64,000 nt of DNA from Paragorgia papillata (GCA_035771165.1 JAWNZC010000354.1:1413001-1477000); one strand, 5' to 3'; positions 30,537 through 46,859 are shown, numbered from the stretch's first letter. The notes: generated by a model not told the origin, from the sequence alone. Numbers and translations: made by a program.

Positions 30537-31015
30537 ACTTCACCCAAAATTGCCCACTCCACCCAAGTTTGCCCACTCCACCCAAGGTTGCCCACTCACT
30601 CCACCCAAGATTGCCCACTCCACCCAAGTTTGCCCACTCCACCCGAGGTTGCCCACTCACTCCACCCAAGATTGCCCACTCCACCCAAGGTTGCCCATTC
30701 ACTCCACCCAAGATTGCCCACTTGTACTCCACCCGAGTTTGCCCACTTGTACTCCACCCAAGATCGCCCACTTGTACTCCACCCAAGATTGCCCACTTGT
30801 ACTCCACCCGAGTTTGCCCACTTGTACTCCACCCAAGATTGCCCACTTGTACTCCACCCAAGTTTGCCCACTCCACCCAAGGTTGCCCACTCACTCCACC
30901 CAAGATTGCCCACTCCACCCAAGTTTGCCCACTCCACCCGAGGTTGCCCACTCACTCCACCCAAGATTGCCCACTCCACCCGAGGTTGCCCATTCACTCC
31001 ACCCAAGATTGCCCA
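30537..31015 (+). repeat. 19-bp minisatellite (CTCCACCCAAGATTGCCCA), 22 units
   Basis: Units of CTCCACCCAAGATTGCCCA vary at the AAG(A/T/G)TT position and by added 'CTCA', 'TTCA' or 'CTTGTA' linkers. Because the array lacks stop codons it is open in several frames on both strands, producing spurious frames of 136-195 residues. Two 164-bp blocks (30557-30720 and 30852-31015) are identical except for one base. Confidence 0.9.
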
Positions 31016-31079
31016 CTTTCAGTCTGTTTTCCTGCACTACATGTGTTAGCAGATCGTTTAATTGAGCGGGATAGTCGAT

Positions 31080-31262
31080 AAAAGGATAAAGTATCGATAG
31101 GATAGAGTGGGATAGGATAGAATAGGATGGAATAGGATAGAATAGGATGGAATAGGATAGAATAGGATGGAATAGGATAGAATAGGATAGAGATAGGATA
31201 GAGTGGGATAGGATAGAGTGGGATAGGATAGAATGGGATAGAGATAGGATAGAGTGGGATAG
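31080..31262 (+). repeat. GGATAGAATA-type minisatellite
   Basis: Alternating AGGATAGAAT, AGGATGGAAT and AGGATAGAGTGGGAT units over 180 bp; the basic period is 5/10 bp. It follows the 30537 array after a ~65-bp gap. Confidence 0.85.
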
Positions 31263-32390
31263 TTTGACATGCAGTTCCTTTCCCTGTTAGGGATACGGAT
31301 TACGGATATGACGGTTTCCTTATAATTGTTATCACGACACCACTTATCTAAAAAAAACCCAGCACAGTTGTCAAATAAATGCTTAAAAAATTACACACGA
31401 CTTATAGCACCCATTAGTGGAAAATCTGCGTCAAATTTGCAGAGTTTTGATGACACTTTATTAAAATAAATTAATTGTTGCATATTACTTTGACTATCAT
31501 CTTCATTAGGCACTTGCATGTTTCAACAATTTGTATATTCATGGTTTTAAAACTATTGTCTGTCATGATCATATCACGTTGGTTTAATTTAGATGGGTAG
31601 AGATAAGAATATATAAATACGAGCGTGTTAGTAGTTCCTTCATAAACTCTCTGTATCTTTATCTTTCATCAAAGGATAGATCCTTGTTGGCGTTTGTATA
31701 TGGTGGACCTCAGTGGATCGTTTTAAAGAAAGCTGTCCTATTCTGGCTATATAAGGTACGATTTAACGCTACCTTTATTCATTCTCTAACTATTAAAGTC
31801 CAAGGACTTTCGGAAACAGAAACGAAAATTGCCGCAAAGTTAATGGCGCCATCAAGCTGTGTACCGAGAGATTTCACCTTCTTGTTGGCGAAGTAGTCTA
31901 TGGTTTAACTGAGGTATAGCCCAGATTTGTTGTATTCTTATAGTATAATCTTTTATAAGTACTAAAGTTATAGATCGAATCGGCTAAGGATAACAAGTTT
32001 CCTTCTCAAGTGCTCAGACGTAGACGAACAAAAAGGTACCTTATGTCTTCCGATGACGTCGTGTATTCATAGCTTCAGGGGTTTATTTGGATACACAGAC
32101 ATAAGTCGTATCACGATAGCGATAGTAGATGAGTCGTACTGTCGATCTCCTTTCACCGACCATCTGTAATAGAAACACTGCCAAGTCACGAATGTTGCTG
32201 CATACATGGTTTTTGCCTCGACACTAATGCTTGGCCAACATTGTTATCATTCCTGCGAAATCGTTGGCGCAACAATATTGTTTATCATTTCTTCAGCAAT
32301 TTTGTCCAGCAATGATAAAGCAACGAGGTTGTTGGAATCGGGGGAAATTTCTATTGATAAAACAACCTTTATATTATTGGCGATTATAAA
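31263..32390. other. Unique sequence
   Basis: No exon, tRNA or inverted repeat recognised. The short frames 31684-31896 and 32206-32436 have no motif; the latter runs into a family A fragment. Confidence 0.35.
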
Positions 32391-32456
32391 AGTAGCGTGC
32401 TGCGTAGGCAGTGTTGAAACAACAATCGAAATATAGTTAGGAGTCTAACGTTTCGA
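32391..32456 (+). mobile_element. Family A left-end fragment
   Basis: AAAGTAGCGTGCTGCGTAGG, 'CAGTGTTGAAACAACAATCG', 'AAATATAGTTAGGAGTCTAACGTTTCGAG', then break. The segment between the AAATATAG box and the GGAGTCTAACG box is deleted. Confidence 0.65.
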
Positions 32457-32575
32457 GTTTCAACTTGTTAACAAGTTGTTACAGCATGTTAACGTTTCTG
32501 ACAGCATTTTAACGTTTGTTACAGCATTTTAACTTTCCACCTTGTTAACAAGTTGTTACAGCATTGATGACTGAA
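32457..32575 (+). repeat. Short degenerate tandem around AACTTGTTAACAAGTTGTTA
   Basis: AACTTGTTAACAAGTTGTTACAGCAT-like words occur at 32460 and about 32545, separated by three 'TTACAGCATTTTAACGTTT' units. AACTTGTTAACAAGTT is itself a 16-bp palindrome. Confidence 0.6.
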
Positions 32576-32827
32576 CAATGTTGACTTTTACAATAACATC
32601 GTTATCTTAGTGACTGGACAACATGATTCATATCGTCCAGTATGTTGTTCTTCTCAGTCTTGTTCTAGACTATTAACAAACCGCAACTGTCAACATGTGT
32701 TTGCGTATGCAGACGACCAGCTCTGCTAAGAGGCTACTTCCCATATCCCCATTTTATTTAATTATTTTCCACTTAGTGCAAAGACAGTCGTCAACACCTC
32801 ACTTGTCTGACAACTTGGCCACTTATA

Positions 32828-33339
32828 CAGTGTGTATCAAAAAACCCTGAACGCTTAGAAAACAACCTATTGTAGTAGTTTGAACACCCTAAGCACTTCG
32901 CTGAACCCACAGATGCGTAAAACACACGGTCTTAAGCCCTAATCAAACGAGAACGCAAGTCATCGCAAGTTGGCAGTCAGAATTTCTGTGGCGGTCGTTT
33001 GAACACCCAAATTAACAAAATAAAGGTTTCATGAGTGTTTTAAACAAGTTTTAACTTTGTCACGGTACATGATATTTTCGGGAAACTATTCAGAGCGGCT
33101 GGCTGAGATAGCGTGACTGCCAACTTGCGATGACTTGCGTTCTCGTTTGATTTGGGCTTTATACACCTGGGAAATTAAGATAACTTGAAGTGTATGCATG
33201 GTGAAAGTATTTAAAAGCTTTTTCGCTTCAATTCGTTTAAGTTATGTGCTGATTAATTTATAACGCAGCGCTTTTAGGGCTTTCAAACTACTACAATAGG
33301 TTGTTTTCTAAGGATTCAGGGGTTTTTTTATACACACTG
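32828..33339. mobile_element. 512-bp Tc1/mariner-like MITE, ~58-bp TIRs, TA-flanked
   Basis: The left CAGTGTGTATCAAAAAACCC continues 'CTTAGAAAACAACCTATTGTAG', mirrored at the right end by 'CTACAATAGGTTGTTTTCTAAG' and ...TTTATACACACTG. TA flanks both ends (32826-32827, 33340-33341), as expected for Tc1/mariner-class insertion. An inner inverted repeat 'AACGAGAACGCAAGTCATCG' with its complement lies further in. No transposase frame. Confidence 0.8.
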
Positions 33340-33344
33340 TATAT

Positions 33345-34045
33345 ACGAGAGGGTCGACTGCGCATGTATGAATATATGAATCAGGAGTGTGCATCGTATG
33401 GTTTCAACCTTATGACTGGCATTTATATATATTTATTTATTTATTATGCTTCGCCATTAGTAAATAAACATACAGAATACAAATCTGTTAGGGATACCAC
33501 TACAGCTTACGCCAATTACTGCATGTGGGCCCGTGTAAAATAGAAAATGATAAATGGATTATATTACATAAATATGCAGCTTATAACTAAGGTGAAGAAA
33601 TTAAAAAAAAGAAAATACATGGATGAACGCTAGAATTCCTTACGCTATTATACATTCCATGCAGTTTCTCGAGTTGTGTTGACTTATGACTTCTCTCCGA
33701 CATTTTTTGCGTGACTTGACACTTGTGTTGAGGCTTATGGTATTTTGCGGTTTGGGAGTTGCCGACCTTGCATTGACATGTAGCGAAGAGCAAAAAAAAG
33801 TAATCGCTGTGTTATATATAGCTATATAATTATGCTAGCTCTAAGTTCATTGTCTTTGGTGACTGTTGGCAGCAACATGAAGTGGTTGGTAATTACTACG
33901 ACTTTGCTCGTAGCTTCTCACGATTATACTTCTCATATGGTCACGCGACTTAAAACCTGTTCTCAAATAATTTGATTCAAGAGACTTGGATCGTTGAGAG
34001 ACTTGCAGGTGAGTCTGGTTGCGTTAAACGATATGTATAGCTAAG
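33345..34045. other. Unique sequence
   Basis: No recognisable gene. The frames 33301-33543 and 33587-33793 lack motifs; the first overlaps the end of the mariner-like MITE. Confidence 0.3.
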
Positions 34046-34215
34046 CAACAATCGAAATGTAGTAAGGTTAGATATACTGCCGAAACAGAGAACGTTTACG
34101 TAGTAGTCTAACGTTTCGAGCGAAGGCCCTTCGTCACGTTGCTCTCTGACAAAGGGCCTTCGCTCGAAACGGTAGACTACTACGTTATCTGTTTCGGCAT
34201 TGTATCTAATATAGT
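34046..34215. mobile_element. Fold-back family A copy
   Basis: The left half 'ACAATCGAAATGTAGTAAGG', 'CTGCCGAAACAGAGAACG', 'TTCGAGCGAAGGCCCTTCGTC' and the right half 'CTCTGACAAAGGGCCTTCGC', 'GAAACGGTAGAC', 'CTGTTTCGGCATTG' form a snap-back. The outer GTAGCGTGCTGCG ends are missing on both sides. Confidence 0.65.
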
Positions 34216-35525
34216 ATAGTACATGATAAATATAGCACAACTATATATGCTGTATATATAGATATGTAAGATGCAACAAAAGATTACAATCGTTAATAAC
34301 ATATTGTTGTATTGTAATAACATAATGTTTATAGGGCTATATATATATTGTTTTCTGTGCTTTGGTTGTAAACGCTTTTAATGACCAATATATAAACTTC
34401 TAATATCATTAATAATTCACGAGGAAAACACAAAGAAAATCCATGTTTAATGAGGGTCTATATATGTGATATAGATTCCTCTTGATTTACATTTTAGCTT
34501 TGAGTTTCTCGACTTAGACAACCAAATAGATCGTTTTAGAAGTAATTTACAGAATTCGTGTCCGTTCTATATCGGGATGCAGGTACTCTGTATTTTAAGT
34601 TACGTTTAACGGCTATATTCTGTTTACTGTTCGTCGTCTGTATTTTCTGGTAAATCATGGTATTAATGATATCAATTCTTTGAATTTTTGCATGCCTGGT
34701 GATGATTGCATCAAAGGAGATAAAATTGTGGAAACATTATATTTATTAAGGTGAACAGCGACCAAAGTTCGTCGAGTATCCTGAAAACGCGTGATATACG
34801 AGTCGATGCAAGGCGAAACTGTATATGTATTTAGGGAAACTCTTACATCGACGCTATTTTAAAGTCCTTTTGACAAAGTCGGAATATCACAGTTTCACCA
34901 TATACCATTTCGTCTTGCATTAACGTAAACCAGGTTTATTATGTACTTGACAAACATTGTGTATTAATTGACACCACCTTGCGAAACTTTATTTGGCCTG
35001 TCGACGACGTCTGTTGACTATGACGTTCATCACAGAGACCCATAAAGGTCGACAGTTTAGTGATAGTTTAAATAATGATTTTTTAAAGTTTTAATCATGT
35101 TGAACATTATGATTAATGACCAGTCGATTGCTTGCTTGAATTACGACAATTCTGCTCATATATATAAATCTTCGCTAGAGTTATTTTTGTTATCCCACGC
35201 ATGCAGCCTTTTGTGGAGATAGAACGGACTTTTATACCTCAAAAACACGCTTTTCCAACAAACAGCTTTTAGCTCTTCCAACATGTCTATATATACGTTA
35301 AACAAACACAGTTATCGACACTTCGTATACGAGTGTTTGGCCAGTGTTTATCTGGTGACACAGCATTCGTTAGCCTTAATTAGGGCAAACGGAACTGCTA
35401 ATCGGCTGATTATTCGCCGATAGAATCACGTGAACACAACAGGCCAGACACTAGGCGTCACTACTCGGTCACAAAGGAACTTGAAACTGAGACGGCGGCG
35501 AGGATGAGGGCTGACATCGAGGATA
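34216..35525. other. Unique A/T-rich sequence
   Basis: 34405-34450 has a 'CATTAATAATTCACGAGGAAAA' fragment of the 1251/63322 repeat family. Otherwise no gene or inverted repeat recognised. Confidence 0.35.
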
Positions 35526-35527
35526 CT

Positions 35528-35951
35528 CAGGCCCTAGCTGTTTACATGAAGCGGATCGACAGTCCAATCGGATTGAAAAACGCGAGTGAAGTCAATCCGG
35601 GCACATGTTTACATGGAGAATCCGATCTGCTTGGAACATTGTTTTCGGTTTTGGAACACTATTTTCTGTGCTTCCCTCAATGTCTGCCATTTAGCACGAC
35701 ACGCCCCAACTTCACTCATGAGTATCAAGTCATTTTCAAGTCAAACCGTGTTTAGATGAATCAGATTGGAGACATTCAAGCCGATCCTTGCTTGAATCTC
35801 AAGTCAATCCACTCCACTGCGTGGATTGACTTCAGTCATTCGTTTCGATCAGATTGAAAACTTTCAATCTTCTTCGTGTAAACACAACAAGTAGAAACAA
35901 CATGCGAGATTTGACTTGGACACTCAATCCACTTCATGTAAACAGGGCCTC
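35528..35951 (+). mobile_element. ~424-bp GGCCCTGTTTACATG MITE, copy 1
   Basis: The left AGGCCCTAGCTGTTTACATG pairs with the right 'CATGTAAACAGGGCCT'. The internal inverted block 'GTCAATCCACTCCACTGCGTGGATTGAC' is centred near 35815. The copy at 56735-57155 is in the opposite orientation and matches throughout. The same 82-84-residue chance frame appears in both copies because they are the same repeat; I do not recognise it as a protein. Confidence 0.7.
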
Positions 35952-36091
35952 AGTGTAGATATTGTCTAACAGCTTCTTGACACCGAATGATTGCCATGCT
36001 CTTTGTTATTTCTGGCAAGTTGTCTGAACGGAATCAATGACAATGTTATCTTGTATCAAATCTGACGTATAATATACCTAACGCCACTTTA

Positions 36092-36235
36092 AAATAAAAG
36101 TAGTGTTCTGTGCAGGCAGTGTTGAAACAACAGTCGAAATGAATAGTAAGGTTTGATATACTGTCGAGGTTTGGTATAGACTCCTACGTTCTCTGTTTCT
36201 TCAGTATATCAACCTTACTAGAACATCACTTTAGT
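36092..36235. mobile_element. Degenerate family A copy
   Basis: AAAATAAAAGTAGTGTTCTG, 'GCAGGCAGTGTTGAAACAAC', a shortened centre, then 'GACTCCTACGTTCTCTGTTTC' and 'CAGTATATCAACCTTACTA'. CACTTTA precedes and follows it, a possible partial TSD. Confidence 0.55.
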
Positions 36236-36302
36236 TGGTTTTGAACGAGTAGTGTCAACTGTACTATCCGATGCTTGACCTATACATGGCAGGTTCTTTA
36301 TT

Positions 36303-36416
36303 CGAGTCATCTCTGTTCGAGGGTTTCCAATGCAGAGCTGAACAAAATTGTCTGGCGTTAGCCAGAATGTTACACCAAAGGCAAACAGTATAGGTAAATT
36401 TGCTCAGGAAAGAGCT
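36303..36416. mobile_element. Degenerate 'TCTGGCGTTAGCCAGA' MITE
   Basis: GAGTCATCTCTGTTCGAGGG ... 'ATTGTCTGGCGTTAGCCAGA' ... 'CAGGAAAGAGCTA': same layout as the 100-bp TAACTC MITEs with diverged ends. Confidence 0.5.
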
Positions 36417-36457
36417 AAACACAATTAGCAAACGTCTATAGCAATCATATTGGTATA

Positions 36458-36600
36458 CAGTGAACTCTCTCTAAGCGGACACCTTTCTAAGGCGGACAGC
36501 TAATCTTGGCCGCTCATACAGTATTTACTATAATAAAACTCTTTCTAAGGCGGACACCAAATTTAGTCCGGAGAGTGTCCGCCTTAGAGTGAGTCAGCTG
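36458..36600. mobile_element. 143-bp TA-flanked MITE with 17-bp subterminal repeats (pogo/Tc1-like)
   Basis: It begins CAGTGAACTCTCTCTAAGCG after TA and ends 'CTTAGAGTGAGTCAGCTG' before TA. Just inside the left end TCTCTAAGCGGACACCT is followed by TTCTAAGGCGGACAGCT, two 17-bp near-repeats. CAGT ends with TA flanks fit the pogo/Tc1 group. The subterminal repeat is the complement of the 17-mer in the 36905-37707 arrays. Confidence 0.6.
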
Positions 36601-37311
36601 TATACATGCTTCGACGAGTGCATGGTTTGATATGTATAGTATAGTATATTATAGACTAGGACGAACTAGACCATTAGACGGAAAACAAGTTTCTTATGTT
36701 CTTTGTAAAAAGGATTGAGAACTTGGCGAAACTGAATTTGATCGGGTGTTGTGTTTTGGCGTAAGAAATTAGTAGGATACCATCGAAATCGGGTTGCACC
36801 AATCTCTCTCTCTTATCTTTGAAATCTTTACCGAAAGTGCGTAAACACGATTTCCTTTTTTGGTTCGTATATACAGGCAAACCACACCTTTGGGAGCTGT
36901 GTTAATTAGGTGTCCGCAGTGAGGTACCCGCTTAAGAGAGGTGCCATTTAAGAGAGGTGATTTTAAGAGAGGTGTTTGGTTAAAAAAGGTGTTTGCTTCA
37001 AGAGGTGTCCGCTTAAGAGAGGTGTCCTCTTAAAATGGGTTATAACTTTAGTGTTTTAAATTGCTGGCCCACAGACAGGACCATAACTGCATGTCATATA
37101 CAAGACGGAAAACAAGTATATATATATATATGTATATATATCTTCCGAATTCTTTGTGAAAAAGATTGAGAACGCAGTGTGATCGGGTGTTGTGTTTTGG
37201 CTTAAGGATTAGCAGCTGGATATCATTGAAATCGGGTTGCACCAATCTCTCTATCTTATCTTTGAAATATTTACCGAAAGTGCGAAAACAAGATAATTGT
37301 CTTCCTTGCGT

Positions 37312-37707
37312 AAGAGAAGTGTCTGCTTAAGAGAGGTGTTTGCTTAAGAAAGGTGTTTGCTTAAGAGAGGTGTTTGCTTAAGAGAAGTGTGTGCTTAAGA
37401 GAGGTGTCTGCTTAAGAGAGGTGTCTGCTTAAGAGAGGTGTCTGTTTAAAAGAGGTGTCTGCTTAAGAGAGGTGTCTGCTTAAGAGAGGTGTGTGCTTAA
37501 GAGAGGTGTCCGCTTAAGAGAGGTGTCCGCTTAAGAGAGGTGTCTGCTTAAGAGAGGTGTCTGCTTAAGAGAGGTGTCTGCTTAAGAGAGGTGTCTGTTT
37601 AAAAGAGGTGTCTGCTTAAGAGAGGTGTCTGCTTAAGAGAGGTGTCTGCTTAAGAGAGGTGTCTGCTTAAGAGAGGTGTCTGCTTAAGAGAGGTGTCTGC
37701 TTAAGAC
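37312..37707 (+). repeat. 17-bp minisatellite (TGCTTAAGAGAGGTGTC), ~23 units
   Basis: The period is exactly 17 (phase word GCTTAAGAG at 37393, 37410 and so on). Variants are TCTGCTTA, TCCGCTTA, TCTGTTTA and TGTGCTTA. The unit matches the complement of the subterminal repeat of the TA-flanked MITE at 36458. Confidence 0.9.
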
Positions 37708-37845
37708 GTTATAACTGTAGTGTTTCATAATGACCACGAAAAACAACTATCTTTTGTTCTTTAAAATTAACGAGACAGAGATTTGTAAAATTTGTTAAGA
37801 ACGCGGCAAAGCTGAATTTTATGGAGGTGCTGTATTTTGCCTTAA

Positions 37846-38405
37846 GGTGGCTCCACACAGTTTCTTGAAAAATGGAAAATACAAGTTTGAGAGTCCAAAA
37901 TAGGTGATTAAACAATTCGGGAAAAGAATAAAACTAAATGTTATGCATAGTTAAACTAATTTAATTCGAAAAAAACTTTGGTGACCCCCAATTTTTTTTT
38001 TTTCATTAAAACTTTTCTTGAAGTATGAGTAATCAATATGCCGATTTAAAAAAAGTTCTGTAGAACGAAATTTTTTAAAAAATTAACAAACATGATTTTT
38101 CCGGAAAAAAAATTATTCGTTCTACAGTATTTTGTTTTAAATCGGCCAATTGATCACTCATACTTCAAGAAAAGTTTTAATGAAGGGTAATTGGCATTAG
38201 TTTGAAGGGTAATTGGCAGCCATTTTGAAACGTCATTGTTGCCATAGCAACAACTGTTGCTATTTATTTGGTAACAGTTTTTGATTGTCAGACTGTTTAA
38301 CTATGCATAACATTTAGTTTTATTCTTTTCCCGAATTGTTTAATCGCGTGTTTTGGACTCACAGACTTGTATTTTCCATTTTTCAAGAAACTGTATGGAG
38401 CCACC
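37846..38405. mobile_element. 560-bp palindromic MITE inserted at TTAA
   Basis: The left GGTGGCTCCACACAGTTTCT, 'CTTGTATTTTCC'-type arm and 'TAACTATGCATAACATTTAG' pair across to the right end ...TGGAGCCACC. An inner pair ('CTTGAAGTATGAGTAATCAAT' and complement) shows a second, nested fold-back. The flanks are TTAA (37842-37845) and TTGA (38406-38409); the uninterrupted module at 36657 reads as if joined across this point. Non-coding. Confidence 0.7.
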
Positions 38406-38832
38406 TTGAGAAATTAGCAGGATGTCATTGAAATCGGCTTTCACCATGCAACTATCTTTCCATCTAATCTTTGAAATCTTTACCGCAAGTGCGTAAACAA
38501 AAGTATAATTGTCTTCCTCTGATCATGACAGGGGCATTTGTTGTCGTCTTCGTATCGGAGACTTCCGCTTACTTATCGGACGTCAACAGTTTCATGATGT
38601 CATGACGTCATGGCACTTACTGTCGTGGCTACAGACGTGTTCCTAAAATATTGTTGCAATTGAGTTCCTCAGCTTGTTTAACTCGTTTGGTCAAGTTTGT
38701 TGAAAACTTCCTGTTTAGCGTTTGGTTGGTTTCTGGTTTTTGAACAACCAATACGAAATTGGACAAACACTAATCAAATTCAGGGCAGGGAGCTGTTGTT
38801 CAACGTACTTCATCAAATCACTTGGTCAGGTT

Positions 38833-38911
38833 GACGAACGAACGAACGAACGAACGAACGAACGAACGAACGAACGAACGAACGAACGAACGAACGAACG
38901 AACGAACGAAC
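38833..38911 (+). repeat. (GAAC)n microsatellite
   Basis: About 19 uninterrupted GAAC/ACGA units. The minus-strand poly-(VRSF) frame through it is meaningless. Confidence 0.95.
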
Positions 38912-39037
38912 AATAAATATATAAAATTTACACTTTTTCTATGATTCAGGAGTATCAATCTGAATGTCAGGTCAATTTTTTTAAGAAATGATTTAAACAA
39001 TGGCCACAATTTTCCAAAATTCAATTGCAGAGAACTA

Positions 39038-39185
39038 CAGTAAAAACCCGCTAACAAGAACCTACAACTATTAAGAACCTCAGGCTGAAATTAAGAATTT
39101 ATTTATATAAGAATATATAAGAATATAAGAACCTATCCCAGGCTGATTTGGTAAAATGTAGGTTCTTGTTAGCGGGTTTTTACTG
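39038..39185. mobile_element. 148-bp TA-flanked MITE with perfect 29-bp TIRs
   Basis: CAGTAAAAACCCGCTAACAA continuing GAACCTACA is exactly complemented at the right end (39157-39185). TA lies on both sides (39036-39037, 39186-39187). CAGT...ACTG with TA is typical of Tc1/mariner/pogo MITEs. The interior is AAGAACCTA-type sequence, again related to the TIR. Confidence 0.8.
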
Positions 39186-39189
39186 TAGT

Positions 39190-40790
39190 TGCCCTTCCCT
39201 TCCCATTTTTGCGAAATTAAGTTCCCCCAAACTAAGCTACAGTAAGTTAGAAACAAACACAAATAAACACCGGACTTCAATTTAAGGCTGCTTTTATTTC
39301 ATGGCTGCAGTTAATTAAATGAGTGTGATTAGAAGTCTGAACGTCCTTATTATTGCCTTAATATATAGTTTATAGGATTTGCGTTTGTTTAATTGTTTCA
39401 ATGAATTAACCTTTGATTTGTGCGTAATCAAACACTTGGCTGCATGTGTAGCTGCAGTGATTGTATGTAGAAAGAGCTTCAATTAATAGGGTTATCCTTT
39501 TTATTTACCCTAATGCATTGCTGCCATAAAGTGTAATTAAACTTCGTGCCTATGTGATTAAAGACATCGGATTTAAATCCGCTGGAGTTGGCTTCTTTTC
39601 GGATCTAGTGACGTTGGCACGTTCATAAACAATTCCAGCTGCTCGTACTCCATCACCGCACAGGTGGATAGATATTGGAAATTAAGATAGAATTTAATAA
39701 AATGAAAAAATCTGACTGTCCTAAACGGGAATTGAACCCAAGACTTCCGAATTAACATATACCCAATGGCTTGTCATTGTTTTAGATATTATATGCTTTA
39801 AAACTTAGTCCGGTCCGTTTTGTTATATAATATCAATTTTTGGGCAGTTATTTTACACTCCAAATTGTGTTTTCTTATTGTGCTGTCGATATGCTCTGTA
39901 TTGGCCGTTTCCCAGAAGAATCGAAGACTGGTGACGGGTTAGGAACGCTATAGGATGTTTGGGATTGTTTGGAGGGACAGATTTCATGCTTGATAGCGTA
40001 AGCACAATGAAAGTGTCCCTCCAAACGAGCTCAAGAACACCAGCGCTCAATGCTCTTTACCAGTCTCCAACTCTTTTTGGTAATGGTCAATTGTGGTATG
40101 GTTACGAGAGATTATATGATTGTTTGGTTTTGTTTACAGAGGATTTGTAAAGTACCCATCAGAAATCAATGCAACATTTGAGAAATTAAGTTATTACAGC
40201 GCCGCATTTAGAGAGCCTGCTCGCAGGTTACTGAGTTATACATTGAACTACTTCAACTTTACTTCTTGAAGTACTTGGAGTTTATTTCAAGGAGTTCACA
40301 TTGAGTTAACATTTTCTCAAAATTTATGATTTTTGCACACCTGCTACTAACGTCATAAAAATATCGTGACCTTGCACGAAAAAGCGAATTTCAAGTAAAA
40401 AATTACTGTTTCTCTTTCGTGAACTCGTACTTTTGACCCCCACTGCATAACTTTCTCTTAAGTAATTTGAAACGTTGATATTTTGTCTTCATTGTAAAGT
40501 CATCATCAGATTACGTACTTACGTATAATTATTTCCATTAATTAAATTTCAAATGATTCTCCCTTTTCCAAGTTTAGTATGTAATTGTTATATAGCTGGG
40601 TTTTTTGCTGGTTGTGACTCAGACTGCTTGCTATTGGTTCATTTATGGTCACGTGGGATTAGACAAATCAAATGTTTCCCAAGCGGGCAATATTGCAACA
40701 ATTGTTGTCCGCTCAGGCAACAACTGCTTAGTGAAAGTCTAGCTAAATAGCCTAAACCAAGCAAAAATCCAACGAAAACCCAACTATATA
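39190..40790. other. Unique sequence with a tRNA-like relic
   Basis: 39718-39775 on the minus strand contains the B-box-like GGGTTCAATTCCC, preceded by 'GGAAGTCTT', in tRNA-like spacing but without an acceptor stem. No gene is recognised elsewhere; the 60-65-residue frames show no motifs. Confidence 0.35.
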
Positions 40791-40795
40791 ACAAA

Positions 40796-40939
40796 ACACT
40801 TAATGTCTGATCACTCAGGAAACATTTAGTTTTGTTTTCCCTCGAGTCTCGATGTTTCCCTCGACTTCGTCTCGGGGATCATTTAGACTCTCGGGAAGAC
40901 AAAACTAAATGTCTCCCTCATGACCAGACAATTAAGTGT
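40796..40939. mobile_element. 144-bp TIR MITE
   Basis: The left ACACTTAATGTCTGATCACT, 'AACATTTAGTTTTGTTTTCCC', pairs with the right 'AAGACAAAACTAAATGTC' and 'GACCAGACAATTAAGTGT'. The centre is 'CGACTTCGTCTCGGGGATC'. Confidence 0.65.
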
Positions 40940-46360
<5,421 letters not shown>

Positions 46361-46418
46361 ATGACCCGGTGGGATTCCAATTAATTATCATGACCCGGTG
46401 GGAATCCAATTAATTATC
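46361..46418 (+). repeat. 29-bp direct duplication
   Basis: ATGACCCGGTGGGATTCCAA plus 'TTAATTATC' occurs twice in tandem (46361, 46390) with one mismatch. Confidence 0.85.
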
Positions 46419-46479
46419 TTGAAGGGAACATTTATTTTTCTGTGGTGTTGTGCTATTCCCATCTATTAATAATCTTCTA

Positions 46480-46645
46480 AAACTCATTAATAATTCATGA
46501 GGAAAATTCAAAAGAAATTAAGGTTTAATCAATGTCTGTTTACCCCGATACAGAACTGATATCAGTGTCTGTAAATGTGATACAGAACTGTTTAATAAAA
46601 CATCAGTTCTGTATCACATTTACAGACACTGATATCAGTTCTGTG
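46480..46645 (+). mobile_element. Repeat of the 1251/63322 family with a perfect 41-bp palindrome
   Basis: It starts CTCATTAATAATTCATGAGG, 'AAAATTCAAAAGAAATTAAGG', 'TTTAATCAATGTCTG', then a perfect inverted repeat with arms 46550-46590 and 46604-46644 (ACAGAACTGATATCAGTGTC...) and a 13-nt loop. The start is shared with the 1251/63322 elements but the palindromic part is different. Confidence 0.7.
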
Positions 46646-46859
46646 GCAAGTGTACAGACACTTCGCATTCAACTATCTTGAGTAACGTACGCTGGTTAGG
46701 TAGCGTCCTCATACAAGATGAAGATGCAAACAGTTTAGTTGTTGAGGAACAACGATCAGAACGGCTATTGAGGGCACGTCACTTAGAATATAAAATGTGG
46801 GACTAATACTTATACTAATACTTTCTGGATGGTTATGGTTAGGTTTGGGGTTTCCAGGG

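Larger units (their letters stand above)
36657..38515 (+). repeat. Composite tandem: ~220-bp module x3 alternating with 17-bp arrays
   Basis: Modules at 36657-36870, 37085-37310 and 37712-37845 plus 38410-38512 share 'AAAAAGGATTGAGAACG', 'GGGTGTTGTGTTTTGGC', 'ATTGAAATCGGGTTGCACC' and 'CTTTACCGAAAGTGCG'. Between them lie GGTGTCCGCTTAAGAGA arrays (36905-37040, 37312-37707). The third module is split by the 560-bp palindromic MITE. The minus-strand frames of 65-68 residues in the modules resemble each other only because the modules are repeats. Confidence 0.7.

Noticed and set aside
30462..31065. Long overlapping open frames (136-195 residues) on both strands
   Set aside because: They are translations of the stop-free 19-bp minisatellite in several frames; no codon bias, start context or domain.
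35504..35755. 83-residue frame conserved at 56936-57190
   Set aside because: The two peptides match because both lie in copies of the same MITE; there is no independent coding evidence such as domain or frame-preserving indels.
37312..37707. CRISPR-like regular array
   Set aside because: Direct 17-bp tandem units with no spacers, in a eukaryotic context; an ordinary minisatellite.
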